From contig DEXK01000011.1 of assembly GCA_002364085.1 (NCBI GenBank), positions 205,863-269,862 on the forward strand: 64,000 nt of DNA, in the 5' to 3' direction. The position numbers were made by a program, and so were the translations under genes. Under the pieces are notes generated by a model. The model saw only the letters and a list, made by a program, of their open reading frames with translations, did no database searches and was not told the origin of the DNA. This document shows positions 34,954 to 44,287 of the stretch, one piece after another. The DNA is from Balneolaceae bacterium UBA3186 (GTDB lineage Bacteria; Bacteroidota; Rhodothermia; Balneolales; Balneolaceae). Within the stretch, counting starts at the first letter, position 1, and the number at the start of each line of letters is the position of its first letter.

Positions 34954-36300
34954 TTGGCAGGTACATCAACAACCGAACGTGGTGCATGGAACTCAAAACT
35001 GGGATTTATTTTAGCGGCAGCTGGTTCTGCTGTAGGTTTAGGTAACATTTGGGGTTTCCCTACAAAAGTAGCTACCGAAGGTGGCGCAGCTTATCTTATA
35101 GTATATTTGATTTGTACTTTTTTAATTGGTTTTCCGGTTATGGTGGCCGAACTGGCTATCGGAAGAAAATCAAGAAAAAATCCTGTTGGCGCATTTAAAG
35201 CTCTTTCTTCCAATAAGTTTTTCCCATTGGTTGGTTTATGGGGAGTTATATGCGGAGTTATGATCCTCTCTTTCTATACTGTAATTGCAGGTTGGGCTTT
35301 TGGATTCGCATTCGAAGAAATTTTCTACTATTTCGGTTGGCAACAAGCTGCTGATTTACTAACTGATACAGGCAATGGCTGGAAAAATGCTATTATTGCC
35401 TCTGCTTTTATGTTTGGTACTATCAAAATTATTACCGGCGGTATCAGCGATGGTATTGAACGTGCCACTAAATTTATGATGCCTTTATTGATTGGAATTA
35501 TTGTAATAATGATTGGTTATGTACTAACACAGCCCGGTGCATATGAAGGCGTCCGTGAATATCTGTTACCTGATTTTTCGAAAATTAATACAGATCTGAT
35601 ATTTTCAGCAATGGGCCAGGCGTTCTTTTCACTTTCTCTTGGTATGGGAGCTTTAATCACTTATGGTTCATACTTAAATAAAAAAGAGAATATTCCTCAA
35701 GCAGCTGCATTTGTAACTCTTGCCGATGTTGGAATTGCCTTTTTAGCCGGACTTTTGATCATTCCTGCAATGTATGTGGCTAAAAATGCTGGTATTGAAA
35801 TTTTTGTTGGTGATCAACTGGCTTCTAGTACTGATCTTGTTTTCCAGATTCTACCGGCACTATTTCATAGTATTGGCGGCGCAGTTGGATTAATTCTTGG
35901 TGTTGTATTCTTTCTGTTGTTAAGTATAGCAGCTTTAACTTCTACTATATCGCTACTCGAGGTTCCTGTTTCTTACGTGATTGATGAATTCGACGTTAAA
36001 AGAAAAAAAGCAGCTTGGAGTGTTGGTCTAGGAGTGCTTGCTATTTCTATAGTGGTCTCTTTTTATCCGGCACTTATTGGTCATTTTGATAACATATTCA
36101 ATAATCTTGGATTACCAATAGGTGGATTGCTGACTTGTATATTTGTTGCCTTTGTATGGAAGACAGACTCAGCGATTACAGAGATGGAATTCGGTTTTGC
36201 AGGCATCAGACAAACATTATTCTCAAAAGTCTGGCCAATATTCATTTACGTAATTTGTCCTCTGGCAATTCTTTATAACATTGTTACCAATTTTCTTTAA
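34954..36300 (+). CDS. Sodium-dependent transporter, NSS/SNF family
   Basis: 448 residues with about 11-12 transmembrane helices. The family start AWNSKLGFILAAAGSAVGLG with NIWGFPTKVATEGGAAYLI holds the unwound TM1 region that binds Na+ and substrate in LeuT-like proteins. SLGMGALITYGSYL corresponds to TM6, and the IAALTSTISLLEVPVSYVID segment to TM8. It probably imports an amino acid with sodium, consistent with a marine or saline habitat. The substrate is not readable. It starts with TTG after a strong Shine-Dalgarno site. Confidence 0.9.
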   Translation: MAGTSTTERGAWNSKLGFILAAAGSAVGLGNIWGFPTKVATEGGAAYLIVYLICTFLIGFPVMVAELAIGRKSRKNPVGAFKALSSNKFFPLVGLWGVICGVMILSFYTVIAGWAFGFAFEEIFYYFGWQQAADLLTDTGNGWKNAIIASAFMFGTIKIITGGISDGIERATKFMMPLLIGIIVIMIGYVLTQPGAYEGVREYLLPDFSKINTDLIFSAMGQAFFSLSLGMGALITYGSYLNKKENIPQAAAFVTLADVGIAFLAGLLIIPAMYVAKNAGIEIFVGDQLASSTDLVFQILPALFHSIGGAVGLILGVVFFLLLSIAALTSTISLLEVPVSYVIDEFDVKRKKAAWSVGLGVLAISIVVSFYPALIGHFDNIFNNLGLPIGGLLTCIFVAFVWKTDSAITEMEFGFAGIRQTLFSKVWPIFIYVICPLAILYNIVTNFL

Positions 36301-36363
36301 TTAACTTGTTATCGGAATTCCCTAGCTGTATTTTTGGGCAACTAATTAACGGAGACTTTTTTA

Positions 36364-36933
36364 ATGGCAAAAATTTCTACTTCCGACTTCAGAAATGGTT
36401 TAGTTCTGAACATGGATGGCGAATTGTACTCAATTACTGAATTTCAACATGTAAAACCCGGAAAAGGGCCTGCTTTTGTAAGGACAAAGTTGAGAGGAAT
36501 AGTAAATGGAAAGAATATTGATAAAACATGGCGCTCAGGAGAAAACTCAGAAGCCGTTAGAATTGAAAACAGAGATTATCAATTTCTGTACCAAGACGGC
36601 GCTCTTTATTACTTCATGAATAATGATACGTATGAGCAAATTCCAATAAATGAGAATCAGGTAGAAAGAAAAGACTTTTTAATTGAAGGTCAGGTCTGCA
36701 ATGTATTATTTAATGCAGATGACGAACAAGTTTTATATGCAGAACCACCTGATCATTTGGTATTAACAGTAAGCCAAACAGACCCGGGAGTAAAGGGCGA
36801 TACAGCTCAAGGTGGTAGCAAACCCGCTACTTTAGAATCAGGAGCTGTTGTTAACGTGCCTCTTTTTATAAACGAAGGCGAAGAAATTAAAGTAGATACA
36901 AGAACAGGAACTTATCTGGAACGAGCTAAATAA
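36364..36933 (+). CDS. efp: Elongation factor P
   Basis: 189 residues in three OB/KOW-like domains. It rescues ribosomes stalled at consecutive prolines. The tip-loop lysine is Lys34 in HVKPGKGPAFVR, the residue modified in many bacteria. The C-terminal block GDTAQGGSKPATLESGAVVNVP ahead of LFINEGEEIKVDTRTGTYLER is standard. A GGAGA element precedes the ATG. It is followed 6 bases later by accB, a frequent efp-accB-accC arrangement. The PelG-like protein in this window has five prolines in a row, a probable client. Confidence 0.97.
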   Translation: MAKISTSDFRNGLVLNMDGELYSITEFQHVKPGKGPAFVRTKLRGIVNGKNIDKTWRSGENSEAVRIENRDYQFLYQDGALYYFMNNDTYEQIPINENQVERKDFLIEGQVCNVLFNADDEQVLYAEPPDHLVLTVSQTDPGVKGDTAQGGSKPATLESGAVVNVPLFINEGEEIKVDTRTGTYLERAK

Positions 36934-36939
36934 CTTACT

Positions 36940-37419
36940 ATGGACTTAAAACTGATAAAAAATATTCTAAATCTAATTTCTGATAGCGATGTAGACGAAG
37001 TAGCTATCGAAGAAGGTGATTTTAAAATAAAAGTAAAAAAAACAGGTACTGTTGAACAGGTTACTTATACACAGCCTATGCAAGCTGCACCTGCTCAACC
37101 AGCTGCTCCTGCTCAACCACAAGCACCAGCTGCAGTTGACAACACTGCTTCTGAATCTTCAGGCGGTTCATCAGCAAAAGGAGAAACTGTAAAGTCACCT
37201 ATCGTTGGTACTTTTTACAAAGCTTCTTCACCTGATTCAGATCCTTTTGTGTCAGTAGGCTCGAAGGTTTCTAAAGGAGACACACTTTGTATTGTTGAAG
37301 CAATGAAGATCATGAATGAAATTGAAGCTGAATTCAGTGGAACAGTTCAGGACATACTGATCGAAGACGGCCAGGCTGTTGAGTTCGATCAACCTCTGTT
37401 TGTAATCAGCAAAGACTAA
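36940..37419 (+). CDS. accB: Biotin carboxyl carrier protein of acetyl-CoA carboxylase
   Basis: 159 residues: a short N-terminal helical region, an Ala/Pro/Gln-rich flexible linker near residues 48-70 and a C-terminal biotinyl domain with VEAMKIMNEIEAE, whose Lys carries biotin. It shuttles CO2 from AccC to the carboxyltransferase for malonyl-CoA synthesis. It lies 9 bases ahead of accC. The biotin gene bioF is also in the window but in a separate operon. Confidence 0.97.
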   Translation: MDLKLIKNILNLISDSDVDEVAIEEGDFKIKVKKTGTVEQVTYTQPMQAAPAQPAAPAQPQAPAAVDNTASESSGGSSAKGETVKSPIVGTFYKASSPDSDPFVSVGSKVSKGDTLCIVEAMKIMNEIEAEFSGTVQDILIEDGQAVEFDQPLFVISKD

Positions 37420-37428
37420 ATAGTCAGC

Positions 37429-38784
37429 ATGTTTAAAAAGATATTAATAGCCAATCGTGGTGAAATTGCACTTCGAATTATTCGAACGTGTAGGGAAATG
37501 GGAATTAAAACTGTAGCTGTTTATTCAACAGCGGATGCCGACAGCCTTCATGTAAAGTTTGCAGATGAAGCAGTTTGCATTGGCCCTCCTGCCAGCAAAG
37601 AAAGCTATCTCAAAATCCAAAGTATTTTAGCAGCTGCTGAGATTACTAATGCGGAAGCAATTCATCCAGGTTACGGTTTCTTAGCTGAAAATGCGGAATT
37701 TTCTCGTATCTGCTCAGAGCATAATATAAAGTTTATTGGCCCCTCTCCTAGCGCTATTAACTCCATGGGAGATAAAGCGGTAGCAAAATCGACAATGATC
37801 AAAAACAAAGTACCTGTTGTACCCGGTAGTGAAGGTGTAGTGGATACTTATGAAGAAGCAAAAAAGGTCTGTGCAGAAATCGGATTCCCTGTAATCATCA
37901 AAGCCTCTGCAGGTGGTGGTGGCCGTGGAATGCGTGTTGTTGAAGAAGAAGGAAAGCTAAAGCAAAACTTTGAAATGTGTCGTCAGGAAGCTTCCACAGC
38001 GTTCAACAATCCTGAAGTATATATAGAGCGATTCGTTCAAAACCCTCATCATGTTGAGATTCAGATCATGGCTGATTCTCATGGAAATGTAATTCACTTG
38101 GGTGAAAGAGATTGTTCTTTACAAAGACGTCATCAGAAAGTTTTGGAGGAATCCCCTTCTCCGCTTATGACTCCTGATTTACGAAGAAGAATGGGTGAAG
38201 CTTCGATCAATGCAGCCAAAGCTGTTGATTATGAAGGTGCAGGAACTGTAGAATATCTTGTAGATGATAACGAGAATTTCTACTTCATGGAAATGAACAC
38301 ACGTATTCAGGTAGAGCATCCGGTTACTGAAGAAGTTACAGGATATGATCTTATTGAAGAACAAATTCGTATTGCATATGGCGTTAAAATTGAGGAAAGA
38401 GAAATTGAAATGAAAGGTCATGCAATTGAGTGCCGAATCAATGCTGAAGACCCTGAGTTCAATTTCCGTCCGTCTGCTGGTGAAATCACTGTGTTTCATC
38501 CTCCTGGTGGACATGGCGTACGTTTAGATACACATGCGTATTCCGGATATAGAATTCCTCCTCACTATGATTCTATGATTGCAAAATTGATTGTTTCTGC
38601 TCCAACCAGAGAAGATGCCATCAAGAAAATGAAAAGAGCTTTGCAAGAATTTATTATTGAAGGCATTAAAACAACCATTCCATATCATATACAGCTAATG
38701 GATGACCCTAATTTCATAGCAGGGAAATTCACTACAAAATACTTAGAAAATAATTTCAAATTTGACCCGGAGGCAGTTAGATGA
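37429..38784 (+). CDS. accC: Biotin carboxylase subunit of acetyl-CoA carboxylase
   Basis: 451 residues, ATP-grasp fold. It opens with FKKILIANRGEIALRIIRTC. HPGYGFLAENAEFS, the ATP loop KASAGGGGRGMRVV, RDCSLQRRHQKVLEESPSP and the metal/bicarbonate site EMNTRIQVEHPVTE are intact. It carboxylates biotin on AccB. The stop overlaps the gcvH start by 4 bases, linking fatty-acid synthesis and gcvH translation. Confidence 0.97.
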   Translation: MFKKILIANRGEIALRIIRTCREMGIKTVAVYSTADADSLHVKFADEAVCIGPPASKESYLKIQSILAAAEITNAEAIHPGYGFLAENAEFSRICSEHNIKFIGPSPSAINSMGDKAVAKSTMIKNKVPVVPGSEGVVDTYEEAKKVCAEIGFPVIIKASAGGGGRGMRVVEEEGKLKQNFEMCRQEASTAFNNPEVYIERFVQNPHHVEIQIMADSHGNVIHLGERDCSLQRRHQKVLEESPSPLMTPDLRRRMGEASINAAKAVDYEGAGTVEYLVDDNENFYFMEMNTRIQVEHPVTEEVTGYDLIEEQIRIAYGVKIEEREIEMKGHAIECRINAEDPEFNFRPSAGEITVFHPPGGHGVRLDTHAYSGYRIPPHYDSMIAKLIVSAPTREDAIKKMKRALQEFIIEGIKTTIPYHIQLMDDPNFIAGKFTTKYLENNFKFDPEAVR

Positions 38785-39161
38785 GCGTACCAAGCGATTT
38801 AAAATACACCAGAGAACATGAATGGATTAAAGATAATGGCGATGGTACGGCGACAATTGGTATTACTGAATTTGCTCAGGGCGAATTAGGTGATATTGTT
38901 TTTGTTGAACTCGAAGAAGAAGGATTTGAGTTTTCAGCTGACGATACTTTCGGTACAGTTGAAGCTGTAAAAACTGTGTCTGAACTTTATGCACCTGTTG
39001 ACGGTGAAGTAGCAGAAATCAACGAAGCTCTGGAAGGTAATCCTGAGATCGTAAATGAAGATCCTTATGGTGAAGGTTGGATGGTTAAAATTAAAGTTTC
39101 CGATCCATCTCAACTAGAATCACTTCTTTCTGCTGATGAATACAAAGAAATCATTGCTTAA
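38781..39161 (+). CDS. gcvH: Glycine cleavage system H protein
   Basis: 126 residues, full length. The lipoyl-lysine site is FGTVEAVKTVSELYAPVDGEV near residue 63. H protein carries the aminomethyl group between P, T and L proteins, and in some organisms is also the lipoyl donor or relay for lipoylation of other enzymes. Here it is separated from gcvT and gcvP and translationally coupled to accC (ATGA overlap). That placement would suit a role near fatty-acid/lipoate synthesis, but this is inference. Confidence 0.96.
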   Translation: MSVPSDLKYTREHEWIKDNGDGTATIGITEFAQGELGDIVFVELEEEGFEFSADDTFGTVEAVKTVSELYAPVDGEVAEINEALEGNPEIVNEDPYGEGWMVKIKVSDPSQLESLLSADEYKEIIA

Positions 39162-39175
39162 TATTACTAAATTTA

Positions 39176-40723
39176 ATGAACCGACATAACGAATGGATTT
39201 TAATCCTTGATTACGGATCTCAGTTCACTCAACTCATTGCCAGAAGATTGCGTGAATTTAATATCTACTGTGAAATCCATCCCTATAATGTCGAGCTGAG
39301 TACGGTTTCGAAACCAACACCAAAAGGGATTATTCTAGCAGGCAGCCCAAAGAGTGTTAACGATGATGATGCTCCTACCCTGCAAAAAGATATTTTGGGA
39401 TGGGATGTTCCTATTCTGGGAGTTTGTTATGGACTACAACTTCTTGCCCATACTCAGATTCCGGGAAGTGTTGAAAAAGCTGAGAAACGAGAATTTGGAC
39501 GTACGCATCTCATCATTGATAAAAATGATGGCTTATTAAAAGATGTAGAAAATAATTCTGTTGTATGGATGAGTCATGGAGATCATATTCACGAACTTCC
39601 TCCCTCTTATGAAATTATAGGTCATACAAATAACGCAAAGGTTGCAGTTGTTCAACATACTGAAAAAGAAATTTACGGAGTCCAATTTCACCCTGAAGTT
39701 GCTCATACTGATTGCGGCAAGCAGATACTACACAACTTTGCATTCGACATTTGTGGTCTAACAGGAGATTGGACTGCTAATTCTTTTGTTGAGGAACAAA
39801 TAGAAGCTATAAGAAAGAAGGTTGGCAAAGATAAGGTTCTGTGTGCACTATCAGGAGGAGTAGACTCCACAGTAGTTGCAACCTTGATTCATAAAGCAAT
39901 AGGAGATCAACTAGAGTGTGTATTTGTTGATAACGGTTTACTTCGTAAAGATGAATTCAATGAAGTACTTGATCTATATATAAAGGACCTTGAGTTACCA
40001 GTTCGCGGAGTAGATGCTAGTGAACTTTTCCTTGAGCGACTTACCGGTGTTTCAGATCCTGAGACTAAGAGAAAGATCATTGGAGTTACTTTTATTGATG
40101 TTTTTGAAAAGGAGATTGGAGGTCAATCCGAATTTAAATATCTAGCTCAGGGAACATTGTACCCTGATGTTATTGAAAGTGTGTCTTTTAAAGGGCCATC
40201 AGCAACGATAAAATCACATCATAATGTTGGTGGTTTACCAGACAAAATGAAGCTGGACTTAATAGAGCCTGTTCGAGAACTATTTAAAGATGAAGTTCGT
40301 GAAGTTGGAAAAGCTCTTGGTATCCCTGAACATTTTATAGGTCGCCATCCTTTTCCGGGTCCGGGATTAGGAATAAGAGTAATTGGAGATCTTAGTAAAG
40401 AACGATTAGATTTATTAAGAGAAGCTGATAAGATCTTTATCGATGAGCTTAAAACTCAGAATCTATATAATGATGTTTGGCAAGCTCTTGCTGTTTTGCT
40501 ACCTGTTCAAAGTGTTGGAGTAATGGGTGATGAAAGAACTTACGAATTCACTATAGCACTAAGAGCTGTTACTAGTTTGGATGGTATGACCGCTGATTGG
40601 GCTCATTTACCTTATGAGTTTCTTAGCCATGTTTCTAACCGTATAATTAACGAAGTTAAGGGAATAAACAGAGTGGTTTATGATATCAGTTCAAAACCTC
40701 CTGCTACAATTGAATGGGAATAA
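39176..40723 (+). CDS. guaA: GMP synthase (glutamine-hydrolysing)
   Basis: 515 residues with three parts. The N-terminal class I amidotransferase holds the nucleophile Cys in ILGVCYGLQ and His/Glu in FHPEVAHT. The ATP-pyrophosphatase domain has the P-loop ALSGGVDSTVVA. The C-terminal dimerisation domain contains GRHPFPGPGLGIRV and ends SSKPPATIEWE. It aminates XMP to GMP. It starts 14 bases after gcvH, in the same run. Confidence 0.98.
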   Translation: MNRHNEWILILDYGSQFTQLIARRLREFNIYCEIHPYNVELSTVSKPTPKGIILAGSPKSVNDDDAPTLQKDILGWDVPILGVCYGLQLLAHTQIPGSVEKAEKREFGRTHLIIDKNDGLLKDVENNSVVWMSHGDHIHELPPSYEIIGHTNNAKVAVVQHTEKEIYGVQFHPEVAHTDCGKQILHNFAFDICGLTGDWTANSFVEEQIEAIRKKVGKDKVLCALSGGVDSTVVATLIHKAIGDQLECVFVDNGLLRKDEFNEVLDLYIKDLELPVRGVDASELFLERLTGVSDPETKRKIIGVTFIDVFEKEIGGQSEFKYLAQGTLYPDVIESVSFKGPSATIKSHHNVGGLPDKMKLDLIEPVRELFKDEVREVGKALGIPEHFIGRHPFPGPGLGIRVIGDLSKERLDLLREADKIFIDELKTQNLYNDVWQALAVLLPVQSVGVMGDERTYEFTIALRAVTSLDGMTADWAHLPYEFLSHVSNRIINEVKGINRVVYDISSKPPATIEWE

Positions 40724-40776
40724 GTGAGAACAAATCCTTTTATTTTGAGTGTAAGCATATATCAATTAGCAACTCT

Positions 40777-42486
40777 ATGAAATCATTCTATTCACTTTTT
40801 ATTCTTTTACTAGTTCTGATCTGCTCCGGAACTGTATTTTCTCAATCTATAGAGACTGGAAAAAACCTTTATCAAAATGGTGATTATGAACGCGCTATTA
40901 GAGTTTTTTCTCTAATAGATGAACCTGAATCGAATTTATTTACCGGTAAAAGCTATTTTGCTTTAGGAGACTATAAAAAGGCCAATGCATTCCTAAACAA
41001 AGTTATTGAAGCTGAGTTGAATTCAAATATAGCATTAGAAGCAACATACACAAAAGCTTTGGTGCTTTTTCAATTGGATGATTTTGCTGCCTCACTAGAA
41101 CTTTTGCATGAATTAAAATCTACCGGCAGAAATAACCCATATTACACTCGAGCGATTTCATTTTACGATCAACTGTTAAGTTACTTGAGTATTGATCAGA
41201 TCAAAACTGTGTTCAATCAAACTTCTAATAATAACATCTTGGTTGATGTTATTTCAGGAGCATTGGGAAGGGTTGATTATTCAAAAGCTCAAACCATGCT
41301 CACTGCTCTTAAAGCAAGCTTAATTGATAGTAATAGTGTAGATCTTTTTCAAATTGAAGCCGCTTTAAGAGACTCTCTTATTTATGCTTCAAGACACCCT
41401 TTTAGAAAATACTCCTTTCCACCAACTGGAATCTCATATCAAATAGGTGTAGCATTACCCTCTTTTGAATTGGGATCAGACAATTACGAAATACCGCAAC
41501 ATCTATACTTTGGAATTCAACTAGCTATAGAAGAATTCAACGCAAATCAACCGGGTAAAAAAGCTTTCATTAACTATTCAAGAACTAATTTAAATTCTGA
41601 CAAACCTGAAGACATCTTAAATGACTTAATCTGGAATAAAGATGTTGATGCTATAATCGGTCCATTATTTTCAAATGTAGCAAAATCTTTTTCTAACCTT
41701 GCCGAGATCTACGAAGTACCTGTAATAACTCCTTTGGCTAATTCAGATTCATTGAACATTGCCAATAACTATATGTTTCAGACGAATCCTACATTTGCTA
41801 TTCAAGGAAAGAAAATGGCACAATATGCAGTTAACTCTTTAGGTGCAGATACTGTAGCTGTTCTAGCAGAGATGAATTCATTGGGAGAAGCTTCTGCGTT
41901 AGCATTCAGACATGAAGCGGAACGTTTGGGAGCCTTTGTTCAACATTTCTTTCTGGAAGATCTAGAATCTAATGGTTACGACATTTCAGAATTCACTGCA
42001 TATCTATCCAAAACAGATACTCTTATTCCTTCTCCTGGTTTAAAAGCAATCTATGCTCCTTTTACGGGAGCTGCAGCACCAACTTTAATCAGGAATTTGC
42101 TAACTGATTTAGAAGCATCTCAAAGTGATTATGTGCTCCTTGGTTCTGAAGAATGGGAAGATACTGATCTTGAAAACACCCGATTAAACGAAACATCTAT
42201 TCATTATACCAAAAGTTATGAAGTAAGGTATGGCGACTCTGATGTAGAGGAATTTGCTTCTAATTTTAGGTTGCGCTTTCAAACTGATCCGAATAGATTC
42301 GCATTTATAGGTTACGATGTTGCCAATCTGGTTCTTTCAACCTTGAACAGAGTGGGAAATCCTGCTTATTTAAAGCAAGGTTTACAAGAACTTAAGAACT
42401 ACCGTGGTCTAAGTAGCGCGTATGGATTTGACAATGAACACGTGAACCAAAAAGTACTCATAAAATCTATTTTCAAAGAGAATTAA
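40777..42486 (+). CDS. TPR plus periplasmic-binding-fold protein (LpoA-like)
   Basis: 569 residues from the ATG that opens a signal peptide (MKSFYSLFILLLVLICSGTV); an in-frame ATG 21 codons upstream overlaps guaA and adds non-signal sequence. Residues 25-150 hold TPR-like helices (GKNLYQNGDYERAIRVFSLI, GKSYFALGDYKKANAFLNKV). Residues 220-565 match a type I periplasmic ligand-binding fold (YFGIQLAIEEFN, DAIIGPLFSNVAKSFSNLAE with VPVITPLANS). The same order occurs in LpoA, the activator of penicillin-binding protein 1A. The convergent neighbour mltG is also a peptidoglycan gene. Function by analogy only. Confidence 0.7.
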   Translation: MKSFYSLFILLLVLICSGTVFSQSIETGKNLYQNGDYERAIRVFSLIDEPESNLFTGKSYFALGDYKKANAFLNKVIEAELNSNIALEATYTKALVLFQLDDFAASLELLHELKSTGRNNPYYTRAISFYDQLLSYLSIDQIKTVFNQTSNNNILVDVISGALGRVDYSKAQTMLTALKASLIDSNSVDLFQIEAALRDSLIYASRHPFRKYSFPPTGISYQIGVALPSFELGSDNYEIPQHLYFGIQLAIEEFNANQPGKKAFINYSRTNLNSDKPEDILNDLIWNKDVDAIIGPLFSNVAKSFSNLAEIYEVPVITPLANSDSLNIANNYMFQTNPTFAIQGKKMAQYAVNSLGADTVAVLAEMNSLGEASALAFRHEAERLGAFVQHFFLEDLESNGYDISEFTAYLSKTDTLIPSPGLKAIYAPFTGAAAPTLIRNLLTDLEASQSDYVLLGSEEWEDTDLENTRLNETSIHYTKSYEVRYGDSDVEEFASNFRLRFQTDPNRFAFIGYDVANLVLSTLNRVGNPAYLKQGLQELKNYRGLSSAYGFDNEHVNQKVLIKSIFKEN

Positions 42487-42495
42487 AAATAACCT

Positions 42496-43566
42496 TTAAT
42501 CTTCAGACTCCTGAAGTTCTCTTTGACGTTTAATTCTGTATTGTTGTCTCAACCAAGCTCTCCATTTTTCTGCATCTTCTAAATGTTGCTCATAAGTTCT
42601 GTTAAAAATATGACCTCCTTCGGGATTAGCAACCATGTAAAGGAATTGATGATCATCAGGGTAAAGTGTTGCTCTTATTGTTTGAAGGCTTGGGTTTGTA
42701 ACAGGTCCGGGTGGAAGTCCTAAATAGATATACGTATTAAACGGATGCTCAACTTTATAGTCAGCCAATAACAATCTACGCCTCTCTCCTACTGCAAAAC
42801 TTATGGTTGGATCTGCCTGAAGATGCATTCTCCTTTTTAATCTGTTCCAATATAAACCGGCTACAATTGGTTTCTCGTCTTCAATATTTGCTTCCCATTC
42901 TACAATAGAAGCCATCGCTATAATATCATCGATTGAATAATCCAGTGAATCGACTCTGTTTTTGTAAGGGCCAATTACTCTTGATTCGAATTCTGAAAGT
43001 ACCCTCTCTATAGTTTGTTCGCTACTTAAGGTCCAATAAACATCATAAGTATTAGGAAGCATTCTACCGAACAGTTGTTCCTTAGAAAGTTTTTTTGAGG
43101 AAAGAAATAATGAATCATTAAACACACTCATCACCTCTGAGCTGTCAAAACTCATTTCCCTACTTAAATTTCTAGCAAACCTTTCCACCGTAATTCCCGG
43201 AAGAATTGTTATTGATACAGGATCTTGACTCCCAAAAGCAAGCTTTGTTAAAAACTCGTTGTAAGAATATTCTCCGTCAAATTTATAGTAGCCTTTTTTG
43301 AAATTTCTCCATCCAAGAAGCGGACTTACCCATCTAAGTTCTTCTTCATCGTACTCTATTTGTGAAGACTCTAAAATCGATATTAGAGAATCCAAATTAA
43401 CATCATCCTGTAGTATGATGTGAGTATTCTTAGTCCCAATAACTGCTTGAGATTTAGAGATTCTTGAAGTCCGAGAAAGAAAAGTTATTAGGAAAATGAA
43501 AAATACAATCGCTATTGCATAAACAATATCTCGAGTCCTAAAACTAAAATAATTTTCAAAATTCAT
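42496..43566 (-). CDS. mltG: Endolytic murein transglycosylase
   Basis: 356 residues starting at the ATG giving MNFENYFSF (a TTG two codons upstream is less likely). One transmembrane helix (residues 12-28) is followed by a LysM-like region and the YceG catalytic domain. It contains IIAMASIVEWEA with the catalytic Glu, LYWNRLKRRMHLQADPTISF, then YIYLGLPPGPVTNPSL. It cuts nascent glycan strands and sets their length in the periplasm. It converges with the LpoA-like gene, 9 bases apart. Confidence 0.95.
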   Translation of the reverse strand: MNFENYFSFRTRDIVYAIAIVFFIFLITFLSRTSRISKSQAVIGTKNTHIILQDDVNLDSLISILESSQIEYDEEELRWVSPLLGWRNFKKGYYKFDGEYSYNEFLTKLAFGSQDPVSITILPGITVERFARNLSREMSFDSSEVMSVFNDSLFLSSKKLSKEQLFGRMLPNTYDVYWTLSSEQTIERVLSEFESRVIGPYKNRVDSLDYSIDDIIAMASIVEWEANIEDEKPIVAGLYWNRLKRRMHLQADPTISFAVGERRRLLLADYKVEHPFNTYIYLGLPPGPVTNPSLQTIRATLYPDDHQFLYMVANPEGGHIFNRTYEQHLEDAEKWRAWLRQQYRIKRQRELQESED

Positions 43567-43685
43567 ACTCAAAGATAATAAGCCTATAGTTTAAACCCAC
43601 TCATTTAAAACATTTAATTTTCTAATTTTAAAAAACTGAAACTAAAGAAAACCTAATCCGTAGTCGTCACACGAAGAGCAATCGA

Positions 43686-43752
43686 GCTTTTGGATGCTGC
43701 ACAAGCACCAAATGCCCTAAAGATAAACCCGAGTTTTGAACGACTCGGGTTT
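43686..43752 (+). ncRNA. Candidate small structured RNA ending in a strong terminator
   Basis: In a 309-base gap without a gene, two hairpins follow each other on the plus strand. The first (43686-43715) pairs GCTTTTGG-a-TGCT with AGCA-CCAAATGC around a GCACA loop, about 11 base pairs with one mismatch and one bulge. The second (43725-43752) is an intrinsic terminator. The neighbouring mltG is transcribed away from it and no plus-strand gene precedes it, so the terminator needs its own upstream transcript. The 5' end is unknown, perhaps 43600-43660. I do not recognise the family; tRNA, tmRNA and common riboswitch signatures are absent. Confidence 0.4.
43725..43752 (+). terminator. Intrinsic terminator
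   Basis: AAACCCGAG and CTCGGGTTT form a perfect 9-bp stem around a 10-base loop, followed on the plus strand by CTTTTATTTCC. The minus-strand tail (ATCTTTAGGG) is a poorer T-tract, so plus-strand termination is favoured. It lies 123 bases before the next plus-strand gene. Confidence 0.75.
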
Positions 43753-43875
43753 CTTTTATTTCCTTTCTTTTATCATTTTGTGATACTCTTCTCAATCATT
43801 ATCTACTTATTAGGTTATTAAAATTTAATTTTAGTTACTGGTATTAGGTCTAAATAATTATTAATTACCTGCATC

Positions 43876-44274
43876 ATGAGACAATTTTTCTTTTTTACTT
43901 TAGGTTTTCTTGTTCTATCTAATTGTATGTCAAATATTGAAGATCAAGTACCTGAGATCCCAGATGAACCTATCAGCTATGTAAATCAAATTCAGCCTAT
44001 TTTTAACGCTACTTGTGGTGGTGGATTTTGTCATACCAATGGAGACAATGCAAATAATGTAAATCTTGACTCCTATCAGAATACTGTCAATAGTATGGGT
44101 AGTAGCTATGGGAAATTGATTGTGATACCTGATAGTGCTGACGTAAGCCCGTTGGTTGATAAGCTTGGCAATACCCCTGAGTTTGGTTCCAGAATGCCTT
44201 TAAGCGGAAGTATTAGCAGTTCTGATGTAGGGAAAATAATAGCCTGGATTAATCAAGGTGCTCAAAACAATTAG
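43876..44274 (+). CDS. Cytochrome-c-like lipoprotein with CX4CH motif
   Basis: 132 residues. The signal peptide ends in the lipobox LSNC (Cys17). The mature part reads YVNQIQPIFNATCGGGFCHT, resembling the start of planctomycete-type cytochrome c domains (IxPIFxxxCxxCH), but with four residues between the cysteines instead of two. A later segment, GSRMPLSG followed by DVGKIIAWINQGAQ, matches the usual distal Met ligand and terminal helix. A haem-binding electron carrier or a relic that lost canonical haem attachment are both possible. The next two genes follow closely. Confidence 0.7.
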   Translation: MRQFFFFTLGFLVLSNCMSNIEDQVPEIPDEPISYVNQIQPIFNATCGGGFCHTNGDNANNVNLDSYQNTVNSMGSSYGKLIVIPDSADVSPLVDKLGNTPEFGSRMPLSGSISSSDVGKIIAWINQGAQNN

Positions 44275-44287
44275 TAAATCAATTATT

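Noticed and set aside
43640..43725. Possible tRNA or tmRNA ending in GCACCA
   Set aside because: No cloverleaf, no T-loop GTTCGA sequence at the right distance and no acceptor-stem pairing; the CACCA bases are part of a simple hairpin.
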